63,300 bases of DNA from JARDZU01 sp963730285 (GTDB lineage Bacteria > Actinomycetota > Acidimicrobiia > Spongiisociales > ZC4RG35), in contig CAVSQY010000004.1 in NCBI GenBank assembly GCA_963730285.1, forward strand, positions 1 through 63,300. Direction: 5' to 3'. Positions within the stretch are counted from its first letter, which is position 1. The number at the start of each line of letters is the position of its first letter. A program made the position numbers and the translations under genes. Under the pieces are notes generated by a model. It did no database searches, was not told where the DNA came from, and saw only the letters and a list, made by a program, of their open reading frames with translations. Below, in pieces: positions 51,630 to 61,256 of the stretch.

Positions 51630-54264
51630 GTCGTAAGAGCTCCGATGTGTTGGCATTGTCGGCCGTGCGTTGAGCAAGGATCGCGGCCAGCCCTCCGATC
51701 CCGACGGCGAGCCCCAAGCACAGAAGAGTGAGGTCTGAGGCCCCAACCCAACGGGGGCTGGGGGGAGTCTCCGGGACTGCGTCGAGGATCCGATAGAGCG
51801 TGCGCGCTGCGACCTGCGCCGCGGCGACACCTGTTGCCACACCGACAACCGAAAGGCCACCTATCTCCATGAACCCGGCGAGGAGGTGCTCCGACCTCCT
51901 GAGCCCCATGCGTCTGGCCAGGGCGTAGGAGAGGTTCCGTTGTCTTTGCCTGGTGTCCACATAGAGAAGTATCCCTCCGATGCCAATGAGTCCGGCGAGG
52001 GCCGAGTAGATCTCCAAGAAGTCGAACGTCCAGACGATCGCCGTGAACTTGAGCTGGTCGAGAGTGGTGGCCGCGGCCACAGTGAAGGCATAACCGAGAC
52101 CAGCGTCCGCCATGGCGGCTTCCACTTCCTCCTCGGTGCGGTCGTTGGTCCACATCAAATATCTGGATCCCCGCACATGGTCCTGGTCGTCGCCAAGTAC
52201 CTCGATCAAACGGCGCTGATCAACGATGACTAGGGGTCGCGACCCCCGTACCCCCGGAAAGGAGTCGACGTTGCCTTCGATCACGACGGGGACGTCGCCA
52301 GCCGTTGACGTAACGGTTCCGCTCCCCAAATCTCCGTTGGCCATGAATGCGGGCAATGGGCCCCCGACCCCGTCACCACTCAGCATCGCGAGGATTTCCT
52401 CCAGTGGCCGGTCGGAAAAGGACTCATCCCAAAAGGCTCCCCGGGCGAATGTCTTCCCGTTCACGGCAAGGAGATCGACCGTCTCGCCGTTCAGATCGGC
52501 GCGCTCGACCTTGATCACCAGAGTGGACACATCGGCGATGTCGCCTGGAGGGTCGATCAGGCCGAACACGGGGGTGGAAATGTCTGCGCCGATGAAGGTC
52601 TCGCCCTTCGCCTCGATGGTTGAGGTGGCCGATCGGGTCAGCGAGGCGGCGTAGATGAGGGTGGCCACCGGCAGCGCGGCGCCTGCGATGAGGGCGATGA
52701 CCAACGTTGGAGCCGAGATGATCCGGCGCGAGGCCAGATACGAGGCATGGTCCCTGGCCCCCACCCGGCGCAAGAGCGGGAACAGCCTGATCATCACCTC
52801 CGCCACCAGCAGGACCATCGCAAGGAACACCAGCAGCGGAAACAGCAGGACCAGAGGATCGACCGACCCGACGAGCTGATTCTCTCCGATCACAACGGCG
52901 CTCTCACCGATTTTGACCCTGACGAGGATTGCGCCCACCGAAGCGAGGACCAGCAAGGGGATCCGCCAACGCAGGCCATGACTACTTACCGGGCGATGAT
53001 CGAGCAGCCCCCTGGCTCTTGACCCCGCCACAATGGCGACGGCAATCAGGCCCGTGACCATGGCCGCAGCGGTGACCCAGCCGGAGAGCAGGCGAGCCGA
53101 TGTCTCGATGTCGGCCGACGGGCCGATCAAACCTATCAGGACGTTGGCGACTCCCCATCCGACTGCCCCACCCAGGAGGAGAGAGGGCAGGAACTCGAGG
53201 GCTGCCTTGACCGAGATGAGACCGGGCCCGGCACCCAGGGCGGACAGGTACTGGAGTTCTACGCGCCTCCTATCCACCCAATAAGAGCCGGCCCCCCCGA
53301 TCAGGCCCACGGCCGCCAGCAGGACGATTCCGGCGAGAGGGAGGATCGAGCTTCGCAGAGCCTCGGTGAGCGCCTGGACTCGCTCCGTGACCAATCCGAG
53401 ATCCGAGTGGATCCCTGCTCCACCAGGGCCAAGGTCGTCGACTTGACTGATGTACTCGTCGATGTCGTCGAGGGTCTCCACCACTTCGTTGGCATTTGTG
53501 ACCGTCAAGCCTTCCAGGCTCACTGGAATCTCCCAGGTGGCGTCCCGTCGGCCGTATCCGGCGTAGACGGCGCTCATCAGCTCGGGGCTGGCGGCGAAGA
53601 ACAAGGGGTCGACCAAAAGTGGCGCCGGTGGAAGGTCTCCCATCGCGCTGACGGCGAGGACGTCTTCGACGCCACACCAATAAGGATCTGCCAACTGATC
53701 GTATATGTCCCGATAGATGGCCTGGACCCGAAAGTCCGAGGAATGGTCACCGGCCATGAATGTGACCTGGTCGCCGGGATGCACTTCCAAATACGCTGCC
53801 AGTCGCTCATCCAGATAAACGCCTGAACCATGTTCGCCTTCGACCAGCTCGATGTGGTCGCGGAAACCGTCTCTCCCTAAGAAACGAGCGGTGGCCGGCG
53901 GGCCAAAGTCTCTCGGGATGCTGACGACTGTTCCGCGGAGGGTCATACGCGGCGAGGTGAGGGAGGGATGTTGGGGGCCCTGACCCAGTGTGAGCCTGTT
54001 GGCCTCGATCTGATCAGCCATGGAGACGACATCCCCGGCGAAGACGTCCTCACTCAACCACAGGGTCGTGGTACCCGCGAACGAGGTCGGGCAGCGGCCC
54101 TCCAACTCGCGTTGCAGGGCCGCACTGGCCGACGACGACAGGAACAGGGGCGTCAGGGCGGCGACGGTGGCCAGGATGGCGGCGGTGCCCATCACCGCAA
54201 GGAGGACCGCCGGTCGTTTCCACAGGAGGAGTGGTGCCCTGGTGACAGGGGGGGTCCTCAGCAT
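51619..54264 (-). CDS. FtsX-like ABC transporter permease
   Basis: An 881-residue membrane protein. An N-terminal helix (PAVLLAVMGTAAILATVAAL) precedes a large external domain of about 270 residues. Three helices follow around 315-440, then further helices, a second external domain (DISTPVFGLIDPPGD) and a final FtsX-type helix set (LEIYSALAGLIGIGGILLYVDTRQRQRNLSYALARRMG). The layout of two external regions and about ten helices is that of long actinobacterial permeases that act on lipoproteins, peptides or envelope components. The substrate is unknown. Confidence 0.87.
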   Translation of the reverse strand: MLRTPPVTRAPLLLWKRPAVLLAVMGTAAILATVAALTPLFLSSSASAALQRELEGRCPTSFAGTTTLWLSEDVFAGDVVSMADQIEANRLTLGQGPQHPSLTSPRMTLRGTVVSIPRDFGPPATARFLGRDGFRDHIELVEGEHGSGVYLDERLAAYLEVHPGDQVTFMAGDHSSDFRVQAIYRDIYDQLADPYWCGVEDVLAVSAMGDLPPAPLLVDPLFFAASPELMSAVYAGYGRRDATWEIPVSLEGLTVTNANEVVETLDDIDEYISQVDDLGPGGAGIHSDLGLVTERVQALTEALRSSILPLAGIVLLAAVGLIGGAGSYWVDRRRVELQYLSALGAGPGLISVKAALEFLPSLLLGGAVGWGVANVLIGLIGPSADIETSARLLSGWVTAAAMVTGLIAVAIVAGSRARGLLDHRPVSSHGLRWRIPLLVLASVGAILVRVKIGESAVVIGENQLVGSVDPLVLLFPLLVFLAMVLLVAEVMIRLFPLLRRVGARDHASYLASRRIISAPTLVIALIAGAALPVATLIYAASLTRSATSTIEAKGETFIGADISTPVFGLIDPPGDIADVSTLVIKVERADLNGETVDLLAVNGKTFARGAFWDESFSDRPLEEILAMLSGDGVGGPLPAFMANGDLGSGTVTSTAGDVPVVIEGNVDSFPGVRGSRPLVIVDQRRLIEVLGDDQDHVRGSRYLMWTNDRTEEEVEAAMADAGLGYAFTVAAATTLDQLKFTAIVWTFDFLEIYSALAGLIGIGGILLYVDTRQRQRNLSYALARRMGLRRSEHLLAGFMEIGGLSVVGVATGVAAAQVAARTLYRILDAVPETPPSPRWVGASDLTLLCLGLAVGIGGLAAILAQRTADNANTSELLRHGE

Positions 54265-54361
54265 CTATGACCGCTTCGCTCGTCCGAGCACGCAGTATCG
54301 AGCACCGTCGTTCCTGACCACCGCACGGGCCGGGATCCTAGGACCGGTACCATCGAGGTCG

Positions 54362-54880
54362 ATGGTCAGACTCGGTCTTGTGCTCATCCTGGCAGTGGAC
54401 TTGGGCGCGGGTTTTGACACCGCCACTGCAACCGTCGTCTCCACAACGGATCAATCTGCGGTGATCGAATTGCATGTCGGGGTGAACGGTGCTCCCGACG
54501 CAGTCGTGGCCCATCTCTCCCTCCCCGGTGAGCCGGACGTCGCCATCCCGATGCTCCCGAGGGAGGATGGGAGCTTTGGAGTGACAACCGAGGTAAAGAC
54601 TGCCAACTACACGGTTGTCTTCGAAACGCTCGGAGAAGTCGGAGTGAGCTCGAAGCCGGCCACCTTGCTCGCCCTGGGCGCGGACCTGTCGAAGGGCACA
54701 TCGACCACTGCGGCTGAGGATGACCAGGGATACAGCTCACAAACCACCGGATGGATGTGGCTAGCCGTCGCTTTCGGTGCGGCTTCGCTGGCGGCTTTGG
54801 CCATTTGGGCGCTCGGCGGGCGGGACCACGAGGATGAGGATCATGATTCTGTTCCCCCCGAATCGATGCCGGCTCCCTGA
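54362..54880 (+). CDS. Putative exported Ig-like protein with C-terminal membrane anchor
   Basis: A 172-residue protein. An N-terminal hydrophobic stretch (MVRLGLVLILAVDLGAGF) resembles a signal peptide. A beta-rich domain of about 90 residues follows (SAVIELHVGVNGAPDAVVAHLSLPG). The C-terminal helix (WMWLAVAFGAASLAALAIWALGG) is followed by an acidic tail. The overall form resembles YtkA/CopC-like or Ig-like surface proteins. The ATG at 54362 follows GAGGTCG. It diverges from the FtsX-like permease and may belong with it functionally; the evidence is only position. Confidence 0.72.
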   Translation: MVRLGLVLILAVDLGAGFDTATATVVSTTDQSAVIELHVGVNGAPDAVVAHLSLPGEPDVAIPMLPREDGSFGVTTEVKTANYTVVFETLGEVGVSSKPATLLALGADLSKGTSTTAAEDDQGYSSQTTGWMWLAVAFGAASLAALAIWALGGRDHEDEDHDSVPPESMPAP

Positions 54881-56214
54881 GTGCTCGCCCCGGTCTTTGC
54901 CGCTGCGATCATCGAGCTATTGAGCCGGGGCAGGGCATAGAAGTAGAGGGCAACGAGGACCGCCGCGGCAAACAAGAACGGGACACGAAGCGACCACTCC
55001 CTGCCCATGAGTGGCTCCGAAACGGCGACGATCACTCCGCCCAGCAGGGAGCCGATCGGCATCATCCCCCAACCGAGGAATCGGTAGACAGAGTTGACCC
55101 GTCCCAACATGCGATCCGGGATGAGGGCCTGTCGAAGAGACACGGTGATCACATTCCACAACACTGCAAAGAAGCTGCCGACGGCAAACATCGCCCAGAC
55201 CACCCAAGCCGACGAGGCCAGACCGGTCACGAGGAGTGTCAGTGCAGACGCTGCGATCGCACTGAACAGTGACGCACCTTGGCCGATCTTCTTGGAGATC
55301 TTCGAGGCGGCGAAAGATCCGACCAACCCCCCGGCCGCGCCAGCTGTCATCAAAGCGCCAAAGGCCGCCGCATTGAGATCGAGAATCTCCTGGACGAAGA
55401 GGACATACGTCCCAATTGCCAGGGTGAACATTCCATTCATGATTCCCAGGGCGATGGCCATCGGGCGGAAGAGCTCGTGGCGCCATAGCCATCTCACCCC
55501 TTGTTTGAGCTCCGCCCAGAATGATGGCTTTGACTGCTCCTCCTCCTCAGCCAATTCCTCCGCCGTCTTGCGTGCCATGAACTTGCCCCCGATGGCAAAC
55601 ACCAGGGCGGCAGCGACGGCGAATGAGCCGGCGTCTAGGAAGAACGGGAGCGAGAACGCCGCGGCGAGGAGGAAGCCGCCGAGGGGTGGGCCGACGAAGG
55701 AGTTCATCACCATCTCGGCACCCCACAAACGGCCGTTGGCCCTCTCGAGGTTCTCCTCTTGTACGAGTGCGGGCATGAGAGTCTGGGCGGAGTTGTCTCT
55801 GAACACCTCGGCGGTCCCGAGCAGGAGTGCCGCGACATAGATCGTGAGCAGGAGGAACGCCGAGTTGGATGGGAGGGGAGCGGTTCCCGAGGCGATCAGA
55901 TCCGGCGAGGCGAGCTCGGATTGGGACCGGAGGATGGTGATGGCGACTCCAAGTGTGAAGAGAAAGCGGAGGACATCCATCCAGGCAACCAAGCGCTTGC
56001 GATCGACGCGGTCGGTTATGACACCGGCAGGAAGCGTGAAGATCAGCCAGGGAAGACGCGTGGCAACGGTCACCAAGGCGATGTGGATCGGGTCCCGCGT
56101 CACAGCCGATGCGAGCCACGGATAGGCCACCGTGGAGACCCCGTCGCCGAGATTCGAGACGATCGACGCGATCCACAGCTTCCAATAATTGATCCCCAGG
56201 GGCCTCGTGCTCAC
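54841..56214 (-). CDS. MFS transporter
   Basis: A 457-residue transporter with about twelve helices. The loop 2-3 motif region reads LPAGVITDRVDRKRLVAWMD. TAEVFRDNSAQTLMPALVQEENLERANGRL is typical of the enterobactin exporter EntS/MFS_3 type drug and siderophore exporters. Its 3' end overlaps the convergent Ig-like gene by 40 bp. Its start overlaps the stop of an ArsR-type regulator by 4 bp, so the regulator probably controls it. Confidence 0.9.
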   Translation of the reverse strand: MSTRPLGINYWKLWIASIVSNLGDGVSTVAYPWLASAVTRDPIHIALVTVATRLPWLIFTLPAGVITDRVDRKRLVAWMDVLRFLFTLGVAITILRSQSELASPDLIASGTAPLPSNSAFLLLTIYVAALLLGTAEVFRDNSAQTLMPALVQEENLERANGRLWGAEMVMNSFVGPPLGGFLLAAAFSLPFFLDAGSFAVAAALVFAIGGKFMARKTAEELAEEEEQSKPSFWAELKQGVRWLWRHELFRPMAIALGIMNGMFTLAIGTYVLFVQEILDLNAAAFGALMTAGAAGGLVGSFAASKISKKIGQGASLFSAIAASALTLLVTGLASSAWVVWAMFAVGSFFAVLWNVITVSLRQALIPDRMLGRVNSVYRFLGWGMMPIGSLLGGVIVAVSEPLMGREWSLRVPFLFAAAVLVALYFYALPRLNSSMIAAAKTGASTQGAGIDSGGTES

Positions 56215-56798
56215 AGCTCGAGGTCTCCATCGTCGGGAAGATGTGGCCGGTCCGTCGGGTACAACGCCACCAGCATCCCGTAGGTTCGCTCACCACCACG
56301 GGGCTCAGATGCAAACTCTTGGGTCAGCTCACCCATCCGCAAGGCCCACTCCTTGGCGCGATCGGTGGGGACTCGCGCATAGCGCAACGTGCTGAACATG
56401 GCCGGGTCGAGCTCGTCGGACAGGGCCTCCTGGGAGGCTTTGGCGTATTCGGTGGCGGCGGAGGTGAGGAAGTAGTCGGGGGAGACCTCCGCATCGACCT
56501 TGGGTGTCAGGAGGTAGGTCCGTGCCGTCCGCCCGAAGTACTTGGCCTCGATAGCCCGGACCTTTTTCGTTCGCACCACTCGCACCAAACCAGCCTCTTC
56601 GAGGACGGACATGTGATGGCCCACCGTCCCTTTGGGCTTGTCCAAAGTCTCGGCCAACTCGGTGATCGTGGCGGCCCGCTCGAGCAGTAGGTCGACGATT
56701 CGGAGCCTTGTATCCTCGAAAAGTGCGCGAAATTGCTCCGTTGTCTCGAACTCGAGGGTCTCCTCCAGTGAATAGTCCGGGGCGCTACGGTCGGCCAT
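56211..56798 (-). CDS. ArsR-type helix-turn-helix regulator
   Basis: A 195-residue regulator. EQFRALFEDTRLRIVDLLLERAATITELAETLDKPKGTVGHHMSVLEEAGLVRVV is a winged helix of the ArsR/HTH_20 type. The C-terminal half (about 90 residues, YFLTSAATEYAKASQEAL) is probably a ligand-binding or dimerisation region. The gene is upstream of and overlaps the MFS exporter, consistent with local control. No metal-binding cysteines are seen. The effector is unknown. Confidence 0.87.
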   Translation of the reverse strand: MADRSAPDYSLEETLEFETTEQFRALFEDTRLRIVDLLLERAATITELAETLDKPKGTVGHHMSVLEEAGLVRVVRTKKVRAIEAKYFGRTARTYLLTPKVDAEVSPDYFLTSAATEYAKASQEALSDELDPAMFSTLRYARVPTDRAKEWALRMGELTQEFASEPRGGERTYGMLVALYPTDRPHLPDDGDLEL

Positions 56799-56850
56799 TC
56801 CGGTATAGTCGGGATTTCCCGACCATTTGTCAAGGGGCAGCTGCGTCGAT

Positions 56851-57348
56851 GTGATTCGGTCGCCGAGGCTCGAGGACGCATCCGGTTTGGCGACAGTTCA
56901 TGTCGAGAGCTGGCAAGAAGCCTATCGGGGTCTACTCGGCCGGTCATTCCTGGATTCGATCGATTTGGCCGCGAGGATCGGGTGGTGGCAACGAACCATC
57001 TCGGCAGGGCAGAGCCTCATCTCAGTCGGTGAGGTCGATGGAGTGGTGGAGGGGTTTTGCCTGGCCGGAGCCTCCCACGATCCCGATTGGGGGGAGATCT
57101 ATGCCCTCTACGTCAGGCCCGGTCATTGGGGCACGGGTCTCGGGCGATCTCTGCTGGCCGACGGTGAGGCCTCCCTGGTCGAGTCGGGATTCGGATCTGC
57201 CCTCCTGTGGGTGCTGGACGGGAACCGCAGAGCGCGCCGTTTCTACGAGCGACAGGGTTGGGCTGTCGCTGCGCCGTTCCGGCTCGAGACCATCGGTGGC
57301 ACTGAGGTCACCGAGCGTCGTTACGAGAAACGTCTAGAAGCTGGGTGA
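56851..57348 (+). CDS. GNAT-family N-acetyltransferase
   Basis: A 165-residue acetyltransferase. IRSPRLEDASGLATVHVESWQEAYRGLL is the common N-terminus. The acetyl-CoA motif A is EIYALYVRPGHWGTGLGRSLL (with GTGLG replacing Q/RxxGxG/A), and motif B is WVLDGNRRARRFYERQGW. The GTG at 56851 is chosen over an in-frame TTG at 56827. The substrate is unknown. Its 3' end overlaps the convergent ispD by 41 bp. Confidence 0.88.
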   Translation: MIRSPRLEDASGLATVHVESWQEAYRGLLGRSFLDSIDLAARIGWWQRTISAGQSLISVGEVDGVVEGFCLAGASHDPDWGEIYALYVRPGHWGTGLGRSLLADGEASLVESGFGSALLWVLDGNRRARRFYERQGWAVAAPFRLETIGGTEVTERRYEKRLEAG

Positions 57349-57964
57349 CCCGGTCCAGGTCGGCGGGGAACGTGACCTTGATGTTGTCGGCCGATCCGGG
57401 GAGGGCCTCGATGCTCAGATCGCTGAATCTCTGTGCGATCTCGGCTGTGTCCTGACCCTCGTACTCCATCCGCGCCGCCGTCACATAGGCAGCGAGCAGA
57501 CGCTCGCCTTCAAAGACCTGGGGTGTCTGCGCCACTCCGACTTTCTCGACCAGGCTCAAATCACCCTTGTGGATTATCGGTCGCAACGGCGCTGCGACGG
57601 GTACCGCCCCGCCGACCTGGGCGGCTCTTTCAAACAAGCGCTCGATGAGATCGGACGGCACGAGTGGCCTTGCTCCGTCGTGAATCCCGATCAGACCGGC
57701 CATGGCGCCCACCGCGGCCAGACCCGACATCTCGCTGGTGGTCCGGGTAGGCCCGCCGGGCACCAATGCCACTCCCAAGTCGAGCTTGGCGAGACTCGGC
57801 ATTTGATCCAGGCGACACACGAGAATGCACCGGTCGACGTGGTGTCGTACGGCTTCCACCGTGTGAGCCACGAGTGGGAGAGCACCGACCGGAGCCATCA
57901 TCTTGTCGGACCCGAATCGGATGCTGGAGCCGCCGGCGACCACGATCATGATCCGCTCTGACAT
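57308..57964 (-). CDS. ispD: 2-C-methyl-D-erythritol 4-phosphate cytidylyltransferase
   Basis: A 218-residue enzyme of the non-mevalonate isoprenoid pathway. The CTP-binding N-terminus is IMIVVAGGSSIRFGSDKMMAPVGALPL (Gly-rich loop, Arg and Lys). The later IGIHDGARPLVPSDLIERL and VAQTPQVFEGERLL match the family, as does DNIKVTFPADL near the C-terminus. The ATG at 57964 is chosen; the extension upstream is antisense to the next gene. ispF is not adjacent. Confidence 0.9.
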   Translation of the reverse strand: MSERIMIVVAGGSSIRFGSDKMMAPVGALPLVAHTVEAVRHHVDRCILVCRLDQMPSLAKLDLGVALVPGGPTRTTSEMSGLAAVGAMAGLIGIHDGARPLVPSDLIERLFERAAQVGGAVPVAAPLRPIIHKGDLSLVEKVGVAQTPQVFEGERLLAAYVTAARMEYEGQDTAEIAQRFSDLSIEALPGSADNIKVTFPADLDRVTQLLDVSRNDAR

Positions 57965-57988
57965 CGTGTTCAGGGTACCTTTGTCGGA

Positions 57989-58339
57989 GTGATCGACCTG
58001 TCCCGTGCTCGTCAGCAGTCGAGGTCTGTGGAGGGGCCGGTCGTGATCGATCACGTCGGTGACTTGCTCGACGCGCGCCTCCCCGATGACTCACCCACAC
58101 CTGCTCTCCTGGTCGACCGGGTCACCGAGGCCGTAAAGGGCATCGCAGACGGCGTGGTGGTCAGCTACGTCGATCGGGATACCCTCTGGGAGGTCTACGG
58201 CTTCGTGCTCGACCGAGAGTCGTTGGAGACGCTCCCGGATCGGATCGAGTCGGCCGGTGCGTTGGTCGAGGCTCTGCGGAGCAGTGGTCGTCGTCTCCAT
58301 GCCGTCGTTGCGGTCCCCGGCGAGCCCGACGTGACTTAG
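57989..58339 (+). CDS. Protein of unknown function upstream of the tad-like genes
   Basis: A 116-residue soluble protein that I do not recognise. It has a helical, charged N-terminus (MIDLSRARQQSRSVEGPVV) and an alternating strand/helix pattern (GVVVSYVDRDTLWEVYGFVL, LETLPDRIESAGALVEALRSSG, RLHAVVAVPGEPDV). The GTG start is 24 bp from the divergent ispD. It precedes the next two plus-strand genes by 65 bp and may be the first gene of that transcript. Confidence 0.6.
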   Translation: MIDLSRARQQSRSVEGPVVIDHVGDLLDARLPDDSPTPALLVDRVTEAVKGIADGVVVSYVDRDTLWEVYGFVLDRESLETLPDRIESAGALVEALRSSGRRLHAVVAVPGEPDVT

Positions 58340-58404
58340 ACGGCCCATCGGGGCCGGTCACGAGGGTCTTGTTGTGGCCCGGCCCGATTGATACGTTCGG
58401 CCGG

Positions 58405-58956
58405 ATGGTGGGGAAGGGGAGACTCAGGGCGCTCGGCGTGCACTCGGCGGACCCGGTGCTCTCGTTACTGGCGGCCCTCGGCCTGGGTCAGTCAGTTGGA
58501 ACGGCTTTGGTCGTCGAACTGGTGGGCGACGTCCGGCCCGGGACGGCTCGCACCCTGGCCGATCTGGCCGAGGCCGGTCCTGCACTGGATGAGCTGAGCC
58601 CGGGCCGACCCGGTGTCGCCCTGATGAGCGGCGGGGGCGTCGACTTCGATGCTGCCGTTTCCCTTGTGACTCTCTTCGCCCGTCATTGGCCGGCGGTGGT
58701 GATCAGACACGAGCCTTCGGGTTGGGATGGCCCCAGTGCCCCCGTGGTCGGACTGCTCCCCGGGCTCTTGCGTGTCGAGCACCCCGGGCCCGCCGTTTGG
58801 CAGCCCACTGGCACTGAGCGTCGACCCCTCGGACCGGGTCCCGTCCTTCCATTGCTTCGCCCTCGTCTTGTCAGGAGTCTGCTTGGCGGCCAGATGGCGA
58901 GTCGGGCCAGATGGGTCCAGTCTTGGGCGCCGATCTGGGAGATGCCGTGGGGTTGA
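58405..58956 (+). CDS. Unknown protein preceding cpaF
   Basis: A 183-residue protein (ATG 58405). It is rich in Gly, Leu and Pro with LRALGVHSADPVLSLLAALGLGQS, ALVVELVGDVRPGTARTL and GVALMSGGGVDFDAAVSLVTLFARHWPAVV. In actinobacterial tad loci a CpaE/Ssd-like P-loop protein usually sits here. This one shows no clear Walker motif, so it is only a positional counterpart. It overlaps cpaF by 46 bp. Confidence 0.6.
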   Translation: MVGKGRLRALGVHSADPVLSLLAALGLGQSVGTALVVELVGDVRPGTARTLADLAEAGPALDELSPGRPGVALMSGGGVDFDAAVSLVTLFARHWPAVVIRHEPSGWDGPSAPVVGLLPGLLRVEHPGPAVWQPTGTERRPLGPGPVLPLLRPRLVRSLLGGQMASRARWVQSWAPIWEMPWG

Positions 58957-59930
58957 TCGAACGGCTTGCAGAAGAGATCGCTGCGGGAGCGTCCCCACTG
59001 CACCGGCGGGCGGTGACCAATGAGGCATCTCGTCTCCTGGCCCGGCAGGCGCCGCGGGCATCGCTCGAGTGGGCCGGCCGGGTGGCCGACGCGGTCCTAG
59101 GGCTGGGGCCACTCGAGCCCCTTCTCCGCGACCCGGAGGTCACGGACGTGCTGGTCAACGGTGCTGAGGAGATCTGGGTGGAGCGCGGCGGTGCGCTCGA
59201 GCCGGTGGAGGTGTCGTTTGCGGGGGACGGTGCCCTGATGGCTGCGGTTGATCGCGTGCTGGCTCCTTTGGGCCTGAGAGTTGACCGATCGTCGCCGGTG
59301 GCGGCTGCACGGCTCCCCGACGGAAGCAGGTTGCACGTAGTGATCCCACCTGCCTCGGTGGACCATCCGGTGCTCGCCATTCGCCGTTTCACTCAGGCGA
59401 TAGGCAGCCTGGACGAGCTCGTCGAGTGCCAGGGAGCCACCATCGAGCAGGCAGAGCGTCTCGGTGAGGCGGTGATCTCCAACAGGACCATCGTCATCTC
59501 GGGCGGTACCGGCTCGGGCAAGACGACGTTGCTCAATGTCCTTGGGGGATTGATACCGGCAGGAGAGCGAATCGTGACCATCGAAGATGCTGCCGAGCTC
59601 TCGATCCCCGGGCATCGGATCCGTCTCGAGGCTCATCCCGCCAACGCCGAGGGCGTGGGAGAGATCACCATCCGCCAGCTCCTCCGATCCGCTCTCCGAC
59701 TCCGGCCGGATCGGATCATCGTCGGCGAGGTGAGAGGTCCCGAGGCCCTTCTGTCCAAACATCACCCCCGTCTTCGGGCACGGGTATCGACCCTGTTCCC
59801 GAGAATCGGTATGGCTCGTCGAGGTGGAGGTCGATGTGGAGCAGGTCGAAGAGTTCGGCCATCAGCTCGTTGGTCGGGTTTTGTAGTTGGGCTTTGGCAT
59901 GGTCGGCCAGGTCGTGGAGCTGTTGGGTGA
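58911..59930 (+). pseudogene. cpaF: Type II/IV secretion or Tad pilus ATPase CpaF/TadA, interrupted by an integrative element
   Basis: About 280 residues of a secretion ATPase remain. The N-terminal domain has PLEPLLRDPEVTDVLVNGAEEIWVERGG, Walker A is ISGGTGSGKTTLL near 198, the Asp box TIEDAAEL follows, and Walker B is RIIVGEVRGPEAL near 270-281. Immediately after GPEAL (about 59750) the sequence changes: the expected continuation (LLAMNTGH, then SLSTVHANS) is absent. The frame runs 60 codons into foreign DNA before stopping at 59930. The protein would lack its C-terminal hexamer part. The missing half should lie at the other end of the element, outside this window. Confidence 0.85.
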
Positions 59931-61256
59931 CGGTGGCGGCCCGATAGCGGTGCCGGTCCTGCTGGTCGAGTTGGGCCAGCTGCAATTGAGCCAGAGCCTT
60001 TTCGGCCGTGATCTCGGCCACAACCTGATCGACGGTCTCGTCGGTGCTGCGGGCGAACTCTCTGATGAGTCTCGCCTTCTGCCGGTGCAGCTCCTCGATA
60101 CGTGCCTCGATCCTCTGCCGTTGTGAGTCCGAGCGTCGTTGGTGTCGATGCTGGCCATGTACGCCTCTGCGAGTTGTCGGAGCTGGTCAGGATTGGTGAT
60201 CACGCCCCTCACATGATCAACGACGGCCTGCTCCAACTCAACGGCTCGATACCGTCTGGGTTGGTGTGGGCACCGGTTGACCCCGAAGGAGAGATTCCCG
60301 GTGGCGCAGGTGTAGTAGGCACGCCCCTTCTCGATACGGACTACTCCGGTCATGGACGCTCCACACCGGCAGTAGAGGTGCTGGCGTGGTCCTCGTCCTG
60401 ATAGCGGGTAGAGCCGGTTCTTCCGTTGGGGTCTAGGTCGACCTTGGATCGCAGTCTGGAGCCGATCCCACTCCTCTTGGGTGAGGATGGCCGGGATTCT
60501 CAGCTCGATGGGCTGGTTGCCCTGGTTGTAGGTCCATGTCCCGGTGAGGTCGGTTCTTCGAAGCTGGTGACGGAGATTGCTGTGACGCCATTCACCACCA
60601 GAGCGGGTGGTGACACCTTGACTGTTGAGATGGGCGGCAACCGAATAGCCGGTGTCACCGTCGTTGATGATCATCTTGGTGGCAAGACGCAACACTTCGG
60701 CCTCGTGCTCGTTGATGGCGAGAACCTTGTGTTTGGTGCCATTGTCTGCGGGCACGATGTCGAACCCGTATGGGGGAGGGCCTCCCGGCCAGTAGTTGTC
60801 GTTGGCTATGGAGCGGAGACCTCCCGTCATCCTCTCGGTGATTCGGTCACGCTCGAACTCGGCAAAGGTGCCCAACAGCGACCGCAACATCCGACCCGTT
60901 GTGGTGGATGAGTCGATCGACTCGCTCACCGAGACGAAAACCACACCGAGATCGTCGAGTTCACCGACAGCATTGACAAGATGTTTGAGGGAGCGGGAGA
61001 ACCGATCCAGCTTGGCGACCACGACTACGTCGACTTGACCGGCCCGACATGCACTCATGAGACGGTCGAGTCCGGGGCGGGTGTCTTTGGCCCCTGAGAC
61101 GCCCTCATCGGCGATCTCCTCGACCAGATCCCAGCCTTTGGCATTCACATAGGAGGACGTCTGCTCCCGTTGCGTGACGAGACTGGTGCCCTCAATCGCC
61201 TGGTCGGTGGTGGAGACTCTTGAGTAGGTCCACGCTCGAAGTGGGGTACTTGTCAT
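59716..61256 (-). pseudogene. Large serine recombinase (integrase), one apparent frameshift
   Basis: The N-terminal resolvase domain starts RAWTYSRVSTTDQAIEG with the catalytic Ser in YSRVST, followed by VVVAKLDRFSRSLKHLV and FAEFERDRITERM. A Recombinase domain and a zinc ribbon (LYCRCGASMTGV, YYTCATG, NRCPHQPRR) follow. Near 60120 a C is missing relative to the expected reading (AAC CGG CAG). After it a different frame carries the coiled-coil C-terminus (RQRIEARIEELHRQKARLI and more). Read across the shift, the protein would be about 510 residues. Its last codons (from TEGPRDL on) are antisense cpaF, so the stop is supplied by the host. The ATG at 61256 has GGAGGTG before it. Confidence 0.88.
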
